Shown here: piece after piece, positions 1 through 18,425 of the stretch
Numbering within the stretch: position 1 is the stretch's first letter
How the letters are laid out: every line of letters begins with the position of its first letter
NCBI RefSeq assembly: GCF_000717345.1
Contig: NZ_JNZA01000027.1
Coordinates: 120,380-184,379, forward strand
Direction of reading: 5' to 3'
Source: Streptomyces lydicus
GTDB lineage: Bacteria; Actinomycetota; Actinomycetes; Streptomycetales; Streptomycetaceae
DNA length: 64,000 nt
Position numbers and translations under genes: made by a program
Notes under the pieces: generated by a model
What the model was told of the DNA's origin: nothing
The model's input: the letters and a program-made list of their open reading frames with translations, nothing else
Databases searched by the model: none

Positions 1-546
1 GTGGACGGTCAGGTTCTGGGTGGTGACCCGCTCATTGCCCATACGGCCGGCCATCCGCATGCCCTTGAACACGCGGCCCGGGGTGGCACAGCCACCGATG
101 GAGCCAGGCTTACGGTGCACGCGGTGGGCACCGTGCGAAGCCTTGCCGCCGTGGAAGCCGTGACGCTTCATGACGCCGGCGAAGCCCTTGCCCTTGCTCT
201 TGCCGGTCACGTCCACCTTGACGCCGGACTCGAAGGTCTCAGCGGTCAGCTCCTGGCCGAGGGTGTACTCACCGGCATCGGGAGTACGGACCTCGACGAG
301 GTGACGACGGGGGGTGACGTCGGCCTTCGCGAAGTGGCCCTTGAGGGGCTTGTTCACCTTGCGCGGGTCGATCTCGCCGAAGGCGATCTGGACGGAGTCG
401 TAACCGTCCTGGTCATTGGTGCGCACCTGGGTAACGACACAGGGGCCGGCCTTGACCACAGTGACCGGGACGACACGGTTGTTCTCGTCCCAGACCTGGG
501 TCATGCCGAGCTTCTCGCCCAGGATGCCCTTGATCTGCTTAGCCAT
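1..546 (-). CDS. rplC: 50S ribosomal protein L3, 3' end cut by window edge
   Basis: Large-subunit ribosomal protein L3, which binds 23S rRNA near the peptidyl transferase centre and starts 50S assembly. The 182 visible residues begin [20 protein letters not shown] and include the family region [22 protein letters not shown]. Bacterial L3 is usually about 210-215 residues, so roughly 30 residues lie beyond the window. The ATG is preceded by a GGAAGAG ribosome binding site and sits 14 bases after the rpsJ stop, as in the conserved S10 operon, so it is co-transcribed with rpsJ. Identification is secure; only the C-terminus is unseen. Confidence 0.97.
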   Translation of the reverse strand, partial: MAKQIKGILGEKLGMTQVWDENNRVVPVTVVKAGPCVVTQVRTNDQDGYDSVQIAFGEIDPRKVNKPLKGHFAKADVTPRRHLVEVRTPDAGEYTLGQELTAETFESGVKVDVTGKSKGKGFAGVMKRHGFHGGKASHGAHRVHRKPGSIGGCATPGRVFKGMRMAGRMGNERVTTQNLTVH

Positions 547-560
547 CTCTTCCGCGCCTC

Positions 561-869
561 TCAGAGCTTGATCTCGATGTCAACGCCGGCCGGAAGGTCC
601 AGGCGCATCAGCGAGTCAACGGTCTTGGGCGTCGGGTCGAGGATGTCGATCAGGCGCTTGTGCGTGCGCATCTCGAAGTGCTCGCGCGAGTCCTTGTACT
701 TGTGCGGCGACTTGATGACGCAGTACACGTTCTTTTCAGTGGGCAGCGGCACCGGGCCCGCGACCGACGCACCAGTGCGGGTCACCGTCTCGACGATCTT
801 CTTCGCCGAGGAGTCGATGACCTCGTGGTCGTAGGCCTTGAGCCGGATGCGGATCTTCTGTCCCGCCAT
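561..869 (-). CDS. rpsJ: 30S ribosomal protein S10
   Basis: S10 (102 residues, full family length) is part of the 30S head and also pairs with NusB in antitermination. The sequence starts [19 protein letters not shown] and contains the conserved loop region [17 protein letters not shown], with the usual ending [11 protein letters not shown]. The longer reading frame upstream of this ATG lacks family similarity and runs through leader DNA, so the start is at 869. It is the first gene of the S10 operon here. A long untranslated region (870-1232) lies upstream and carries a hairpin element shared with rpsL. Confidence 0.98.
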   Translation of the reverse strand: MAGQKIRIRLKAYDHEVIDSSAKKIVETVTRTGASVAGPVPLPTEKNVYCVIKSPHKYKDSREHFEMRTHKRLIDILDPTPKTVDSLMRLDLPAGVDIEIKL

Positions 870-1232
870 GGCTACTTCGTAGTCCTGTCTCTCGTAACGC
901 TCTGGGACCCGGTGCGCTGCGCTTCTGCGGAAGCGCCGTTCTTCTCCGACCCACGCGGTCGGGCGTGTCGCACCCCTTCCCGTAAATCTCCACAGGGGAG
1001 ATCCTTCAAGAAGGAGAGGTAGGGGAAGAACACCCACCGGGCGCCTGGCCGAGGCACCCCGCTGACGCTTCCCGGAAGATTCCCGTATTTCCGGCCCTGA
1101 GAAGGGACGACGAATACCTGGGACTCGCTTCCGGTCCTCCCGGCGGGAGGCGCGCAACATCGGCACTCAACCGAGCAACCTGGACAGTGTGCCACACCCG
1201 GGACGCCGAAGGCCAATCGGACCCAACTGTCA
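870..1232 (-). promoter_or_regulatory. rpsJ (S10 operon) upstream and leader region
   Basis: This 363-base stretch holds no credible gene. It must contain the S10 operon promoter, because the tuf terminator lies just upstream. A perfect -35 hexamer TTGACA lies on the minus strand at 1233-1228, but no convincing -10 follows at 17-18 bases, so the promoter is not assigned. The most distinctive content is the hairpin element at 946-970, about 76 bases before the start codon. Confidence 0.5.
946..970 (-). promoter_or_regulatory. Shared ribosomal-operon leader hairpin, rpsJ copy
   Basis: On the minus strand this reads CGACAC followed by GCCCGACCGCGTGGGTCGG, which folds as CCGACC-GCGTG-GGTCGG (6-bp stem, 5-base loop). 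The 25 bases match positions 5714-5738 upstream of rpsL at 24 of 25 positions. Such conservation between two ribosomal operon leaders suggests a common RNA- or DNA-level control element, possibly for antitermination or coordinated synthesis. The role is inferred; the repeat and the fold are read directly. Confidence 0.6.
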
Positions 1233-1268
1233 AGGAGCCCCGCCCACCTGATGGTGGGCGGGGCTCCT
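1233..1268 (-). terminator. Intrinsic terminator of tuf
   Basis: Perfect 16-bp inverted repeat AGGAGCCCCGCCCACC / GGTGGGCGGGGCTCCT with a 4-base loop, starting 39 bases after the tuf stop codon. The T-run on the minus strand is weak (TTGACAG), which is normal for Streptomyces. It separates fusA-tuf transcription from the S10 operon. Confidence 0.9.
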
Positions 1269-1307
1269 CGTTGCTCTGTCGAGCTACCGGGTCTCCCCGA
1301 TCAACAC

Positions 1308-2501
1308 TTACTTGTTGATCTTGGTGACCTGGCCGGCGCCGACGGTCCGGCCACCCTCACGGATGGCGAACTTCAGGCCCTCTTCCATGGCGACCGGCTG
1401 GATCAGCGAGACGGACATCTCGGTGTTGTCGCCGGGCATGACCATCTCGGTGCCCTCGGGGAGGGTCACCACACCGGTCACGTCAGTCGTACGGAAGTAG
1501 AACTGCGGACGGTAGTTGTTGAAGAACGGCGTGTGACGGCCACCCTCGTCCTTGGACAGGATGTACGCCTGCGCCTCGAACTCGGTGTGCGGGGTGACCG
1601 AGCCCGGCTTGATGATGACCTGGCCGCGCTCGACGTCCTCGCGCTTGATACCGCGAAGCAGCAGACCGACGTTCTCACCGGCCTGGCCCTCGTCGAGGAG
1701 CTTCCGGAACATCTCGATACCGGTGACCGTGGTGGTGGTCTTCTCGGTCTTGATGCCGATGATGTCGACGGTCTCGTTGACCTTGAGGACACCACGCTCG
1801 ATACGACCGGTGACAACGGTGCCACGGCCGGTGATCGTGAAGACGTCCTCGATCGGCATCAGGAACGGCTTGTCGACGTCGCGCTCGGGCTGCGGGATCG
1901 ACTCGTCGACGGCGGCCATCAGGTTCAGGACCGACTGGCCCCACTCCTTGTCGCCCTCGAGCGCCTTGAGCGCCGAGACCTTGACGACCGGAACGTCGTC
2001 GCCGGGGAACTCGTACTCGGAGAGGAGCTCACGGACCTCGAGCTCGACGAGCTCCAGGATCTCCTCGTCGTCCACCATGTCGGCCTTGTTCAGGGCGACA
2101 ACGATGTACGGAACGCCGACCTGGCGGGCCAGGAGCACGTGCTCCTTGGTCTGCGGCATCGGGCCGTCGGTCGCGGCGACCACGAGGATGGCGCCGTCCA
2201 TCTGCGCCGCACCCGTGATCATGTTCTTGATGTAGTCCGCGTGACCGGGGCAGTCGACGTGGGCGTAGTGACGGTTCTCCGTCTGGTACTCGACGTGCGC
2301 GATGGAGATGGTGATACCGCGCTGGCGCTCCTCAGGAGCCTTGTCGATCTGGTCGAAGGCCGAGGCCTCGTTCAGGTCCGGGTACGCGTCGTGCAGCACC
2401 TTGGTAATGGCGGCCGTGAGGGTCGTCTTACCGTGGTCGATGTGACCGATGGTGCCGATGTTGACGTGCGGCTTAGTCCGCTCGAACTTCGCCTTCGCCA
2501 C
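1308..2501 (-). CDS. tuf: Elongation factor Tu (EF-Tu1)
   Basis: EF-Tu (397 residues) delivers aminoacyl-tRNA to the ribosome using GTP. The P-loop GHIDHGKT is at residues 19-26, the effector region contains RGITI, and DCPGH and NKAD follow near residues 81 and 136; domains II and III are complete through the end VTKINK. It lies 155 bases downstream of fusA, the standard str-operon order, and ends at a strong terminator. Transcription may come both from the rpsL promoter and from a promoter in the fusA-tuf gap. No kirromycin-type oddity was recognised by eye. Confidence 0.98.
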   Translation of the reverse strand: MAKAKFERTKPHVNIGTIGHIDHGKTTLTAAITKVLHDAYPDLNEASAFDQIDKAPEERQRGITISIAHVEYQTENRHYAHVDCPGHADYIKNMITGAAQMDGAILVVAATDGPMPQTKEHVLLARQVGVPYIVVALNKADMVDDEEILELVELEVRELLSEYEFPGDDVPVVKVSALKALEGDKEWGQSVLNLMAAVDESIPQPERDVDKPFLMPIEDVFTITGRGTVVTGRIERGVLKVNETVDIIGIKTEKTTTTVTGIEMFRKLLDEGQAGENVGLLLRGIKREDVERGQVIIKPGSVTPHTEFEAQAYILSKDEGGRHTPFFNNYRPQFYFRTTDVTGVVTLPEGTEMVMPGDNTEMSVSLIQPVAMEEGLKFAIREGGRTVGAGQVTKINK

Positions 2502-2656
2502 TGGTTCCTCCTGAAGTGGTTCTGTACGCCTTACTCATCGGCGCCAGGTGATCTTTGCTGGGATGCCGGCTGCCGGGGCAAACCTCACGGATTGCGGGGA
2601 TTACCCCGGCAGACGGTGTCAAGCCTAAAGCGTGTTCCGACTCTCGGGAGACGGAC
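2502..2656 (-). promoter_or_regulatory. fusA-tuf intergenic region with possible tuf promoter
   Basis: On the minus strand it contains a TAGGCT hexamer (2627-2622), resembling a Streptomyces -10, directly followed by TTGACA (2622-2617), and then a small hairpin CGGGG-ATTA-CCCCG near 2595-2608. None of the candidate hexamers pair with ideal spacing, so a separate tuf promoter is plausible but not proven. A good AGGAGG ribosome binding site precedes the tuf start. Confidence 0.35.
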
Positions 2657-4777
<2,121 letters not shown>

Positions 4778-4816
4778 ATCGGCTCAATCTTCTCTCGGTC
4801 TCGATGTGGGTTGCGA

Positions 4817-5287
4817 CTACCAGCGGTAGTGCGCGAAGGCCTTGTTGGACTCGGCCATCTTGTGCGTGTCCTCACGCTTCTTGACCGAAGCACCGAGGCC
4901 GTTGGAGGCGTCGAGCAGTTCGTTCATGAGGCGCTCGGTCATGGTCTTCTCGCGGCGGGCGCGGGAGTAACCCACGAGCCAGCGGAGCGACAGCGTGGCG
5001 GCGCGGCCGGGCTTGACCTCGACCGGGACCTGGTAGGTCGCGCCACCGACACGGCGGGACTTGACCTCAAGGGTCGGCTTGATGTTCTCGAGCGCGCGCT
5101 TGAGCGTGATGACCGGGTCGTTGCCGGTCTTCTCGCGCAGACCCTCCATGGCGCCGTAAACGATGCGCTCAGCGGTGGAGCGCTTGCCGTTCAGCAGCAC
5201 CTTGTTGATGAGGGAGGTCACCAGAGGAGAACCGTAGACCGGGTCGATGATGACCGGGCGCTTCGGGGCGGGGCCCTTACGAGGCAT
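4817..5287 (-). CDS. rpsG: 30S ribosomal protein S7
   Basis: S7 (156 residues) nucleates assembly of the 30S head by binding the 3' major domain of 16S rRNA, and it contacts E-site tRNA. It begins [20 protein letters not shown] and includes [20 protein letters not shown] and the ending NKAFAHYRW, all typical. It starts 2 bases after the rpsL stop, so translation is probably coupled. In other bacteria S7 can repress its own operon; nothing here proves that. Confidence 0.98.
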   Translation of the reverse strand: MPRKGPAPKRPVIIDPVYGSPLVTSLINKVLLNGKRSTAERIVYGAMEGLREKTGNDPVITLKRALENIKPTLEVKSRRVGGATYQVPVEVKPGRAATLSLRWLVGYSRARREKTMTERLMNELLDASNGLGASVKKREDTHKMAESNKAFAHYRW

Positions 5288-5289
5288 TC

Positions 5290-5661
5290 TTACTTCTCCT
5301 TCTTGGCGCCGTAGCGGCTGCGAGCCTGCTTACGGTTCTTGACGCCCTGCGTGTCGAGGGAGCCGCGGATGATCTTGTACCGAACACCCGGCAGGTCCTT
5401 CACACGACCACCACGCACGAGCACGATCGAGTGCTCCTGCAGGTTGTGGCCCTCACCCGGAATGTAAGCGGTGACCTCGATCCCGCTGGTCAGACGCACA
5501 CGCGCGACCTTACGCAGGGCCGAGTTCGGCTTCTTCGGGGTGGTCGTGAAAACACGCGTGCAGACGCCACGGCGCTGGGGAGAACCCTCGAGCGCGGGCG
5601 TCTTGTTCTTCTCGACCTTGTCCTGCCGGCCCTTGCGGACCAGCTGCTGGATCGTAGGCAC
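5290..5661 (-). CDS. rpsL: 30S ribosomal protein S12
   Basis: S12 (123 residues) sits at the decoding centre and controls accuracy. The streptomycin-relevant residues are wild type: K43 in [11 protein letters not shown] and K88 in [10 protein letters not shown], so no streptomycin-resistance or antibiotic-overproducing rpsL allele is present. It is the first gene of the str operon, read from the promoter at 5890-5918 through a leader of about 220 bases that carries the hairpin element at 5714-5738. Confidence 0.98.
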   Translation of the reverse strand: MPTIQQLVRKGRQDKVEKNKTPALEGSPQRRGVCTRVFTTTPKKPNSALRKVARVRLTSGIEVTAYIPGEGHNLQEHSIVLVRGGRVKDLPGVRYKIIRGSLDTQGVKNRKQARSRYGAKKEK

Positions 5662-5713
5662 CGTTTCTCCGGTTTCTGTGTGCCAGTCTCGGTAAAGCTA
5701 ACCTGGAACATCC

Positions 5714-5738
5714 CCGACCCACGCGGTCGGGTGTGTCG
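5714..5738 (-). promoter_or_regulatory. Shared ribosomal-operon leader hairpin, rpsL copy
   Basis: Second copy of the 25-base element described at 946-970, differing at one base. On the minus strand the fold extends to 7 bp, CCCGACC-GCGTG-GGTCGGG. It lies 53 bases upstream of the rpsL ATG, inside the predicted leader RNA. Confidence 0.6.
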
Positions 5739-5889
5739 AATACTGCAGTCCGGACTCTCGCTGGAACGAGAAAGGCGGCAGATTGCGGTGTCAAAACCCG
5801 GTCTCCGCGCGGAGGGCACTCACTCAGGCCCGAAGGCTCGGGGAGATTGCGCGCACGGCAGGCCAGGGACACCCCAGGCACAAGGTCAG

Positions 5890-5918
5890 AGCGTACCTAC
5901 CGCATTGGCTGCGGTCAA
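5890..5918 (-). promoter_or_regulatory. Probable vegetative-sigma promoter of the rpsL operon
   Basis: On the minus strand TTGACC (5918-5913) and TACGCT (5895-5890) are separated by 17 bases, a near-ideal HrdB-type promoter. Transcription would start near 5883, giving a leader of about 220 bases. The rest of the 383-base gap (5662-6044) shows no gene. Confidence 0.75.
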
Positions 5919-6044
5919 AACAAATGCACACGCGAAGGACACGCCGGACTCCTCACGGCGTTGCGGCCACCGTAGTGCGCTCGGTCGTCGTACGGAAGAA
6001 GGCGCCACATCCCTGCAACACAGGGCGGCAATCCCGCGGACCGG

Positions 6045-6587
6045 TCAGAGATTGACCGCCGCGGAGAGGATGAAGACCAGGAGGAACAGCGCCCAGCCGC
6101 CGATCGCCAGCCACCCCAGGATCAGCCCTGCGACGGCCTGGCCGTCGCCCCGCTCCCCGGTCCGGCGGATCTCGGCCCGCGCCTTGTGCCCCAGGATGAC
6201 GGCCGGGATCGCCGTCAGCCCCCACGTCACCGGAGTCATGATCCCGCAGACCAGCGACCCGGTCGCCGACCCGTTCGTCGTCACCGGCATCGGCATCTGC
6301 ATCGGCAGGAACGCCGGCGGCACCATGGGCCGCTGCGGCATGAACTGCGCCTGCGGCACCGGCCCCATCGGAAGGTCCGCGACCAGCATCTGCAACTCGG
6401 CGTGGGTCTGCGCCTTGTACGCCCGGGCGATCCGCTGTTCGTACTCCGGCTGCTGGAGCCGGCCCTCGGCGAATCCCGCCTTCAGCACATCGACCGCCCG
6501 CTCGCGGTCCGCGTGCGAGGCACGCATGGCAGGCACCTGATTCGACGGCTGGACGGGCTGCCCACCCTGCCACGGCTGGAATGCCAC
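6045..6587 (-). CDS. DUF1707 and DUF4190 domain membrane protein
   Basis: A 180-residue protein of unknown function. Near the N-terminus is a DUF1707 domain starting MRASHADRERAVDVLKAGF and rich in E/R; a Pro/Met-rich linker follows, then a DUF4190-like region with two hydrophobic segments around GLTAIPAVILGHKARAEIRR and the C-terminal AVAGLILGWLAIGGWALFLL. DUF1707 proteins are common in actinomycetes and often act at the membrane. The GTG at 6587 was chosen because GGGGGAGG lies 8 bases upstream; upstream ATGs lack a ribosome binding site. It lies between rpoC and rpsL as a single gene. Confidence 0.8.
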   Translation of the reverse strand: MAFQPWQGGQPVQPSNQVPAMRASHADRERAVDVLKAGFAEGRLQQPEYEQRIARAYKAQTHAELQMLVADLPMGPVPQAQFMPQRPMVPPAFLPMQMPMPVTTNGSATGSLVCGIMTPVTWGLTAIPAVILGHKARAEIRRTGERGDGQAVAGLILGWLAIGGWALFLLVFILSAAVNL

Positions 6588-6682
6588 TTCGCGAACCTCC
6601 CCCCGCTCGACAGTTCTCCCCATCTTCTCATCACAGACGCAGGGATGGGAGAACAAGTTCCCCCGCCCGGCCCCCAATGCCG

Positions 6683-6716
6683 CAGGGCGGCCACCCCGTG
6701 AGGGATGGCCGCCCTG
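6683..6716 (-). terminator. Intrinsic terminator of rpoBC
   Basis: Perfect 11-bp stem CAGGGCGGCCA / TGGCCGCCCTG, 21 bases after the rpoC stop; a GGG/CCC pairing within the 12-base loop can extend it. Confidence 0.85.
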
Positions 6717-6737
6717 TTGCTGTCGTACGGACCAGGA

Positions 6738-10637
<3,900 letters not shown>

Positions 10638-10698
10638 TATGCGTCAATCCCTCTCAGGGTTGTAAGTCTTAGGGGTCTGAAACGGGGGTCCTGGGGCC

Positions 10699-10728
10699 GG
10701 CCGGGGAACCATCACTGGCTCCCCGGCC
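10699..10728 (-). other. rpoB-rpoC intergenic hairpin
   Basis: Perfect 9-bp stem GGCCGGGGA / TCCCCGGCC with a 12-base loop that can partly pair, in the 100-base gap between rpoB and rpoC. There is no T-run, so it is more likely a partial attenuator, an RNA-processing site or a stabilising structure than a full terminator. Confidence 0.5.
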
Positions 10729-10737
10729 GAACTCCCG

Positions 10738-14223
<3,486 letters not shown>

Positions 14224-14385
14224 GAGGGGGTCCTTCCGAGGGCTCGGACTCACTACGCGCGTACCGGTTCCGACTCGAGCAGACTGAGGGAAAGCCCAGG
14301 TCAGGGCGGATCATCCAGCTGTGCTCGGGCTCGGATATGCCCCTGGTGACGGGCAGGGAGCAGCTAACAGGCAGCGCAAAGGGTC

Positions 14386-14414
14386 AGTGTAGCCACAAGG
14401 CCCACTGATGTCCA
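14386..14414 (-). promoter_or_regulatory. Probable rpoB promoter
   Basis: On the minus strand TGGACA and TACACT are separated by 17 bases, a good vegetative promoter, about 165 bases upstream of the TTG start of rpoB. It lets rpoBC be made independently of rplJL. Confidence 0.7.
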
Positions 14415-14757
14415 GAGCGAGATTCCGGAGACCGGTCCAGCACCGTGATACCGACCTTCTCCCTCCGGGACGTCGCGTCCTCCGCGCGGGAGGATCCCCT
14501 CGTTTGTTCTTCTCATGCCCTGCGCCTGCCGAAAGCCCTGCGCCAGTGGCGCACACCGATGCTTCCCTCTTCGTCGGCGATCCATGCCTCGAACCGAGGA
14601 TCGCTTCTGCGTCGCGTCCCGAGAATTGCGCGCCGCGTCCGGTTCGTCAAGGCCCCCCACCTCTGCGAGATCGTCACATGGGAGCACGTCCGGGCAACGA
14701 AGATCACCATACTCGCACTCCGGCCGGAGGCAACGCAGCCGTGTCGCGCACGCCGAA

Positions 14758-14785
14758 GGGCGACCACCCGCATGGGTGATCGCCC
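14758..14785 (-). terminator. Terminator or attenuator after rplJL
   Basis: A 12-bp stem GGGCGA-C-CACCC / GGGTG-A-TCGCCC with one C-A mismatch and a GCAT loop, about 60 bases after rplL. No strong T-run follows, so partial read-through into rpoBC is likely, as expected for the rplJL-rpoBC arrangement. Confidence 0.65.
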
Positions 14786-14844
14786 TTGGCTGTCGTCCCG
14801 TTACGCCTCAGGCGCTCAGGAGCTGAGTCAGCGACTCAGTGGGG

Positions 14845-15228
14845 TCACTTGACCTCGACGGAGGCACCGGCGCCCTTGAGGGCCTCGGCGGCCTTCTCGG
14901 CGGCGTCCTTGGCGACCTTCTCGAGGACCGGCTTCGGGGTGCCGTCCACGAGGTCCTTGGCCTCCTTCAGGCCCAGGGAGGTCAGCTCACGCACGACCTT
15001 GATGACCTGGATCTTCTTGTCGCCGGCACCGGTGAGGATGACGTCGAACTCGTCCTGCTCCTCAGCGGCCTCGGCGGCCGGGGCACCCGGGCCCGCAACG
15101 GCAACGGCGGCCGGGGCGGCAGCGGTGACGTCGAACTTCTCCTCGAACGCCTTCACGAACTCGGAGAGCTCGATGAGGGTCATCTCCTCGAACTGCGCGA
15201 GCAGGTCTTCCTGGCTGAGCTTCGCCAT
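14845..15228 (-). CDS. rplL: 50S ribosomal protein L7/L12
   Basis: L7/L12 (127 residues) forms the mobile stalk that recruits translational GTPases. It has the N-terminal dimer/L10-binding domain ([20 protein letters not shown]), an Ala/Pro-rich hinge (near residues 35-55) and the C-terminal factor-binding domain with [23 protein letters not shown] at 15228 has GGAAGGA upstream; the 15-residue extension above it is not conserved. It follows rplJ by 126 bases. Confidence 0.98.
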   Translation of the reverse strand: MAKLSQEDLLAQFEEMTLIELSEFVKAFEEKFDVTAAAPAAVAVAGPGAPAAEAAEEQDEFDVILTGAGDKKIQVIKVVRELTSLGLKEAKDLVDGTPKPVLEKVAKDAAEKAAEALKGAGASVEVK

Positions 15229-15354
15229 GATGGGCGATCCTTCCACTATTTCGGCTGGTGCCGGGATGTACATGTGAGGCGGGCGTACGTCGGGCCCGCT
15301 GTGGCCTCTCCGCCTAGGCGGACCTACGCGAGAGCTGCCAATGTGCGAGCCGAA

Positions 15355-15882
15355 TTACTCGGCACCGCCCTGCTCGGCCTGCTTGGCACGAAGCGCCTCC
15401 GCGGTGCGGACGAACTTCGAGGGAAGCGCCTGGAAGAGCGCGGCAGCCTGGGACTGCTTGCCCTTCATGGCGCCCGCCAGCTTGGCGAGCAGAACCTCGC
15501 GGGACTCGAGGTCCGCAAGCTTCTTGATCTCGTCGGCGGACAGCGCCTTGCCGTCAAGGACACCGCCCTTGATGACGAGAGAGGGGTTCTCCTTGGCGAA
15601 GTCACGAAGACCCTTTGCCGCCTCGACCGGGTCACCGGTCACAAAGGCGACAGCCGTCGAGCCACTGAGGTGCTCGTCCAGCTGAATCCCGGCCTCATTG
15701 GCCGCGATCTTGGTCAGCGTGTTCTTCACCACACGGTACTGAGCGTTCTCGCCGAGCGAACGACGCAGCTGCTTGAGCTGCGCCACAGTCAGTCCGGTGT
15801 AAGAGGTCACAACAGCTGCGTTGGAGTTACGGAGCTTCTCCGTGATCTCCTCAACAGCTGCGATCTTGTCGGACGTCGCCAT
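15355..15882 (-). CDS. rplJ: 50S ribosomal protein L10
   Basis: L10 (175 residues) anchors L7/L12 dimers to the ribosome stalk base. It begins [20 protein letters not shown] and includes [18 protein letters not shown] and the C-terminal L12-binding helix that ends KQAEQGGAE. The ATG at 15882 is preceded by GGAAGGAGG. A structured leader (15883-16104) matches the expected place for L10 autoregulation. Confidence 0.98.
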   Translation of the reverse strand: MATSDKIAAVEEITEKLRNSNAAVVTSYTGLTVAQLKQLRRSLGENAQYRVVKNTLTKIAANEAGIQLDEHLSGSTAVAFVTGDPVEAAKGLRDFAKENPSLVIKGGVLDGKALSADEIKKLADLESREVLLAKLAGAMKGKQSQAAALFQALPSKFVRTAEALRAKQAEQGGAE

Positions 15883-16104
15883 GAGCCTCGGCCTCCTTCC
15901 GGGTGATGAGGACCGCGCAGAAGGGGCTGGGCAAAACAAACGCCCCGGCGCAGGCGCACGGGGCGAGGCTCGACCGGGCTCACACCCGGGAGTTCTTCCA
16001 CAGTCACACCTGCGCAGGCCGTCCGCAGCTAGCGGATCCTTCGGCCACCACACGCCCGGGAATCGGACGCGCAGAGACAACCAGCGGTCTTTGGCTTCCC
16101 GCAT
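15883..16104 (-). ncRNA. L10-type ribosomal leader with attenuator-like hairpin
   Basis: The untranslated leader of rplJL. Near 15941-15965 on the minus strand is a hairpin with arms CGCCCCG and CGGGGCG followed by TTTGTTTTG, which is intrinsic-terminator-like and unusually T-rich for this genome. Upstream are GTGTGAGCCCGG-type segments near 15970-16000, as expected in L10-binding leaders. Known L10 leaders bind the L10-L12 complex to reduce expression; here the binding fold is inferred and was not modelled. Confidence 0.55.
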
Positions 16105-16133
16105 ACGGTACGGGAGCGACCTGCGTCAGGCAA
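16105..16133 (-). promoter_or_regulatory. Probable rplJL promoter
   Basis: On the minus strand TTGCCT (16133-16128) and TACCGT (16110-16105) are 17 bases apart, immediately downstream of the lipoprotein gene terminator. It gives a leader of about 215 bases before rplJ. Confidence 0.6.
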
Positions 16134-16135
16134 AT

Positions 16136-16169
16136 CGGCCGGGAGGGCCCAGCGAGCCCCTCCCGGCCG
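16136..16169 (-). terminator. Terminator of the lipoprotein gene
   Basis: Perfect 12-bp stem CGGCCGGGAGGG / CCCTCCCGGCCG with a 10-base loop, starting 7 bases after the lipoprotein stop codon. Confidence 0.85.
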
Positions 16170-16175
16170 CACCAC

Positions 16176-17012
16176 TCAGGGGCTGGGGGGCGTCAGGACA
16201 TCGCTCGCCGGCGGCGGCGTCACGTCCACCTTGGTGCCGTAGTGCGAGTAGTAGACCGTCGAGTCGGTCGCCTGCCGACCGTTCATCTGCTCACGCTTCT
16301 TGACGAGCAGGTTGTCCGAGCTGACCCACAGGTCGATGGTCTCCGTCGTCGCACCGGTCTGCTTCAGCTGCTGCTGCAGCGCCTTCAGGTCGGCTTCGCT
16401 GAGCCCCTTGGACTGCATCTTCAGCAGCTCGGCCACCTCGACCGTGCCGGTGTAGTGGGTCGCCTGGACGCCGCGGACGTCCTCCTTGCCCGCCTCCTTG
16501 ACCTTGCCGGAGGCGATCAGCAGATCCACCGACTTGCCGGGGTCGTTGTTCTGCAGGGCGTCCTTCATCATGGCGCCGGCCGGGCCCTGCTTGGCCAGCC
16601 TCTCGTAGTCGTACTTGATCCAGTTCTTGCCGCCCATGGGCGTGCCTATGTTCATGTACATCGCCTGCGGCGTGTAGAGCGCCTTCATCGGCTTGCCGGA
16701 GCCCATGGGCTGACCGCCGGACATGGTGATGTCGAGGGTCATGTTGATGCCGTTCGACCAGTCCATCGCGCCCTTCATGGTGCGCGTGGTCGGCCCGACC
16801 TTCTGCGTGCCGTCGATCTCGGCGGACTTCTTGCTGCCCACCTGCTGCGAAGCCGCCTTCAGCGACGCCAGCGCCGCGTCCAGCGGCGACTTGTTCGATC
16901 CCGCCCCGCCGCCGCTCCCGCCGGCGTTGTCACTCTTCCCGCCGTTACAGGCGGTAAGACCGGCAACCATGACAACTCCCGCCACGACGGCGGCAATACG
17001 CGTGCTACGCAC
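16176..17012 (-). CDS. Secreted lipoprotein, LppX/LprAFG-like
   Basis: A 278-residue predicted lipoprotein. Residues 1-21 form a signal peptide with lipobox LTAC (lipidated Cys22), followed by a Gly/Ser/Asn-rich linker. The body (residues about 40-270) resembles the LppX_LprAFG/LolA-like beta-sheet fold that carries hydrophobic ligands between membrane and wall, for example GAMDWSNGINMTLDITMSGG and DLWVSSDNLLVKKREQM. Family assignment is by eye. It sits alone between rplA and rplJ with its own terminator; this position is conserved in Streptomyces as far as I recall. The ligand is unknown. Confidence 0.8.
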   Translation of the reverse strand: MRSTRIAAVVAGVVMVAGLTACNGGKSDNAGGSGGGAGSNKSPLDAALASLKAASQQVGSKKSAEIDGTQKVGPTTRTMKGAMDWSNGINMTLDITMSGGQPMGSGKPMKALYTPQAMYMNIGTPMGGKNWIKYDYERLAKQGPAGAMMKDALQNNDPGKSVDLLIASGKVKEAGKEDVRGVQATHYTGTVEVAELLKMQSKGLSEADLKALQQQLKQTGATTETIDLWVSSDNLLVKKREQMNGRQATDSTVYYSHYGTKVDVTPPPASDVLTPPSP

Positions 17013-17084
17013 TGAGGCTCCCCCTTTAGATCTCCCTTATGGACCTCGGGGCGACTCTAGACCAAACGGGTGACACGCACGCGT

Positions 17085-17119
17085 CAGGCCCCGCTCTCCT
17101 TGGCGGAGGGCGGGGCCTG
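17085..17119 (-). terminator. Terminator of rplKA
   Basis: A 10-bp stem CAGGCCCCGC / GCGGGGCCTG with further CTCC/GGAG pairing in the loop, 37 bases after the rplA stop. Confidence 0.85.
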
Positions 17120-17155
17120 CGGTGCTACTGCGCTACGAGGCGTCGATCAGGGAGA

Positions 17156-17872
17156 TCAGACGGCCTCGTCCTCGACGAGGAGGTTGCGGGTGCGGTTGGC
17201 GTCCAGCGGGATGCCGGGGCCCATCGTGGTGGTGATGGTCGCCTTCTTGATGTAGCGGCCCTTGGCAGCGGACGGCTTGAGGCGGTTGATCTCCTCGAGC
17301 GCCGCGGCGTAGTTCTCCACCAGCTTGGTCTCGTCGAAGGAGACCTTGCCGATGATGAAGTGGAGGTTCGCGTGCTTGTCCACGCGGAACTCGATCTTGC
17401 CGCCCTTGATGTCGGTGACAGCCTTGGCGACATCCGGGGTGACGGTGCCGGTCTTCGGGTTCGGCATCAGACCACGCGGACCGAGCACGCGGCCGAGGCG
17501 GCCGACCTTGCCCATGAGGTCCGGGGTGGCGACGACGGCGTCGAAGTCCAGGCGGCCCTTGGCGACCTCGTCGATCAGTTCGTCCGAGCCGACGATGTCG
17601 GCGCCGGCGGCTTCCGCGGCCGCAGCACGGTCACCGGTCGCGAAGACCAGGACCCGGGCGGTCTTACCGGTGCCGTGCGGGAGGTTCACGGTGCCACGGA
17701 CCATCTGGTCGGCCTTGCGCGGGTCGACACCCAGACGCATGGCGACCTCGACGGTCGCGTCGAACTTGGCGGACGAGGTCTCCTTGGCGAGACGGACGGC
17801 CTCGAGCGGGGCGTACTGACGCTCCCGGTCGATCTTCGCGTCCGCGTTGCGAAGAGTCTTGCTGCGCTTCAC
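17156..17872 (-). CDS. rplA: 50S ribosomal protein L1
   Basis: L1 (238 residues) forms the movable stalk near the E site. It contains [39 protein letters not shown] and [14 protein letters not shown], which are family hallmarks. The start is GTG with AGGAG 6 bases upstream. It lies 82 bases downstream of rplK and ends at a strong hairpin. L1 represses its own operon in other bacteria; the leader of rplK has a hairpin but no L1 site was demonstrated. Confidence 0.98.
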   Translation of the reverse strand: MKRSKTLRNADAKIDRERQYAPLEAVRLAKETSSAKFDATVEVAMRLGVDPRKADQMVRGTVNLPHGTGKTARVLVFATGDRAAAAEAAGADIVGSDELIDEVAKGRLDFDAVVATPDLMGKVGRLGRVLGPRGLMPNPKTGTVTPDVAKAVTDIKGGKIEFRVDKHANLHFIIGKVSFDETKLVENYAAALEEINRLKPSAAKGRYIKKATITTTMGPGIPLDANRTRNLLVEDEAV

Positions 17873-17954
17873 TTCTGCTCCTGATGCAGTGGGGTGGAGT
17901 CGTGGTCCGGACCAGCGCCTGGTCCTGCCACGGAGTGCCGTGAGGGGCTGAGGA

Positions 17955-18389
17955 TCAGCCCTCGACCGTGATGCCCATGGAGCGGGCGGTGCCGGCGATG
18001 ATCTTCTCGGCGGCGTCCAGGTCGTTGGCGTTCAGGTCGGGCATCTTGGTGGTGGCGATGTCACGGACCTGGTCGCGGGTGATCTTGGCGACCTTGGTCT
18101 TGTGCGGCTCGCCGGAGCCCTTCTCCACGCCCGCGGCCTTCAGGATGAGCTTCGCGGCCGGCGGGGTCTTGGTGACGAAGGTGAAGGAACGGTCCTCGTA
18201 GACCGTGATCTCCACCGGCACGACCATGCCACGCTGCGACTCGGTCGCGGCGTTGTAGGCCTTGCAGAACTCCATGATGTTGACGCCGTGCTGGCCCAGC
18301 GCGGGGCCGACCGGCGGAGCCGGGTTTGCGGCGCCGGCGCTGATCTGGAGCTTGATAAGCCCCGTGACCTTCTTCTTCTTGGGAGGCAT
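17955..18389 (-). CDS. rplK: 50S ribosomal protein L11
   Basis: L11 (144 residues) is part of the GTPase-associated centre and, with 23S rRNA, forms the thiostrepton site; it is also needed for the RelA-dependent stringent response. It shows the conserved proline-rich [20 protein letters not shown] and ends near [20 protein letters not shown]. The ATG at 18389 is preceded by GAGAG. It has its own promoter between the nusG terminators and the start. Confidence 0.98.
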
Positions 18390-18425
18390 GCTCTCTCCGG
18401 GTCCTAGTGAGAGGTGTTTCGCCAG

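Larger units (their letters stand above)
14224..14844 (-). other. rplL-rpoB intergenic region
   Basis: A 621-base region without a credible gene. Read in the direction of transcription it has a short hairpin after the rplL stop (CTGAGTC-AGC-GACTCAG, 14823-14839), a stronger terminator/attenuator hairpin (14758-14785), an apparently empty stretch, the rpoB promoter (14386-14414), and the rpoB leader of about 155 bases. The layout fits partial termination after rplJL plus a dedicated rpoB promoter. Confidence 0.6.

Noticed and set aside
16136..16169. The hairpin as a regulator of rplJ rather than a terminator
   Set aside because: It lies upstream of the proposed rplJ promoter and immediately after the lipoprotein stop, so termination of the upstream gene is the simpler reading.
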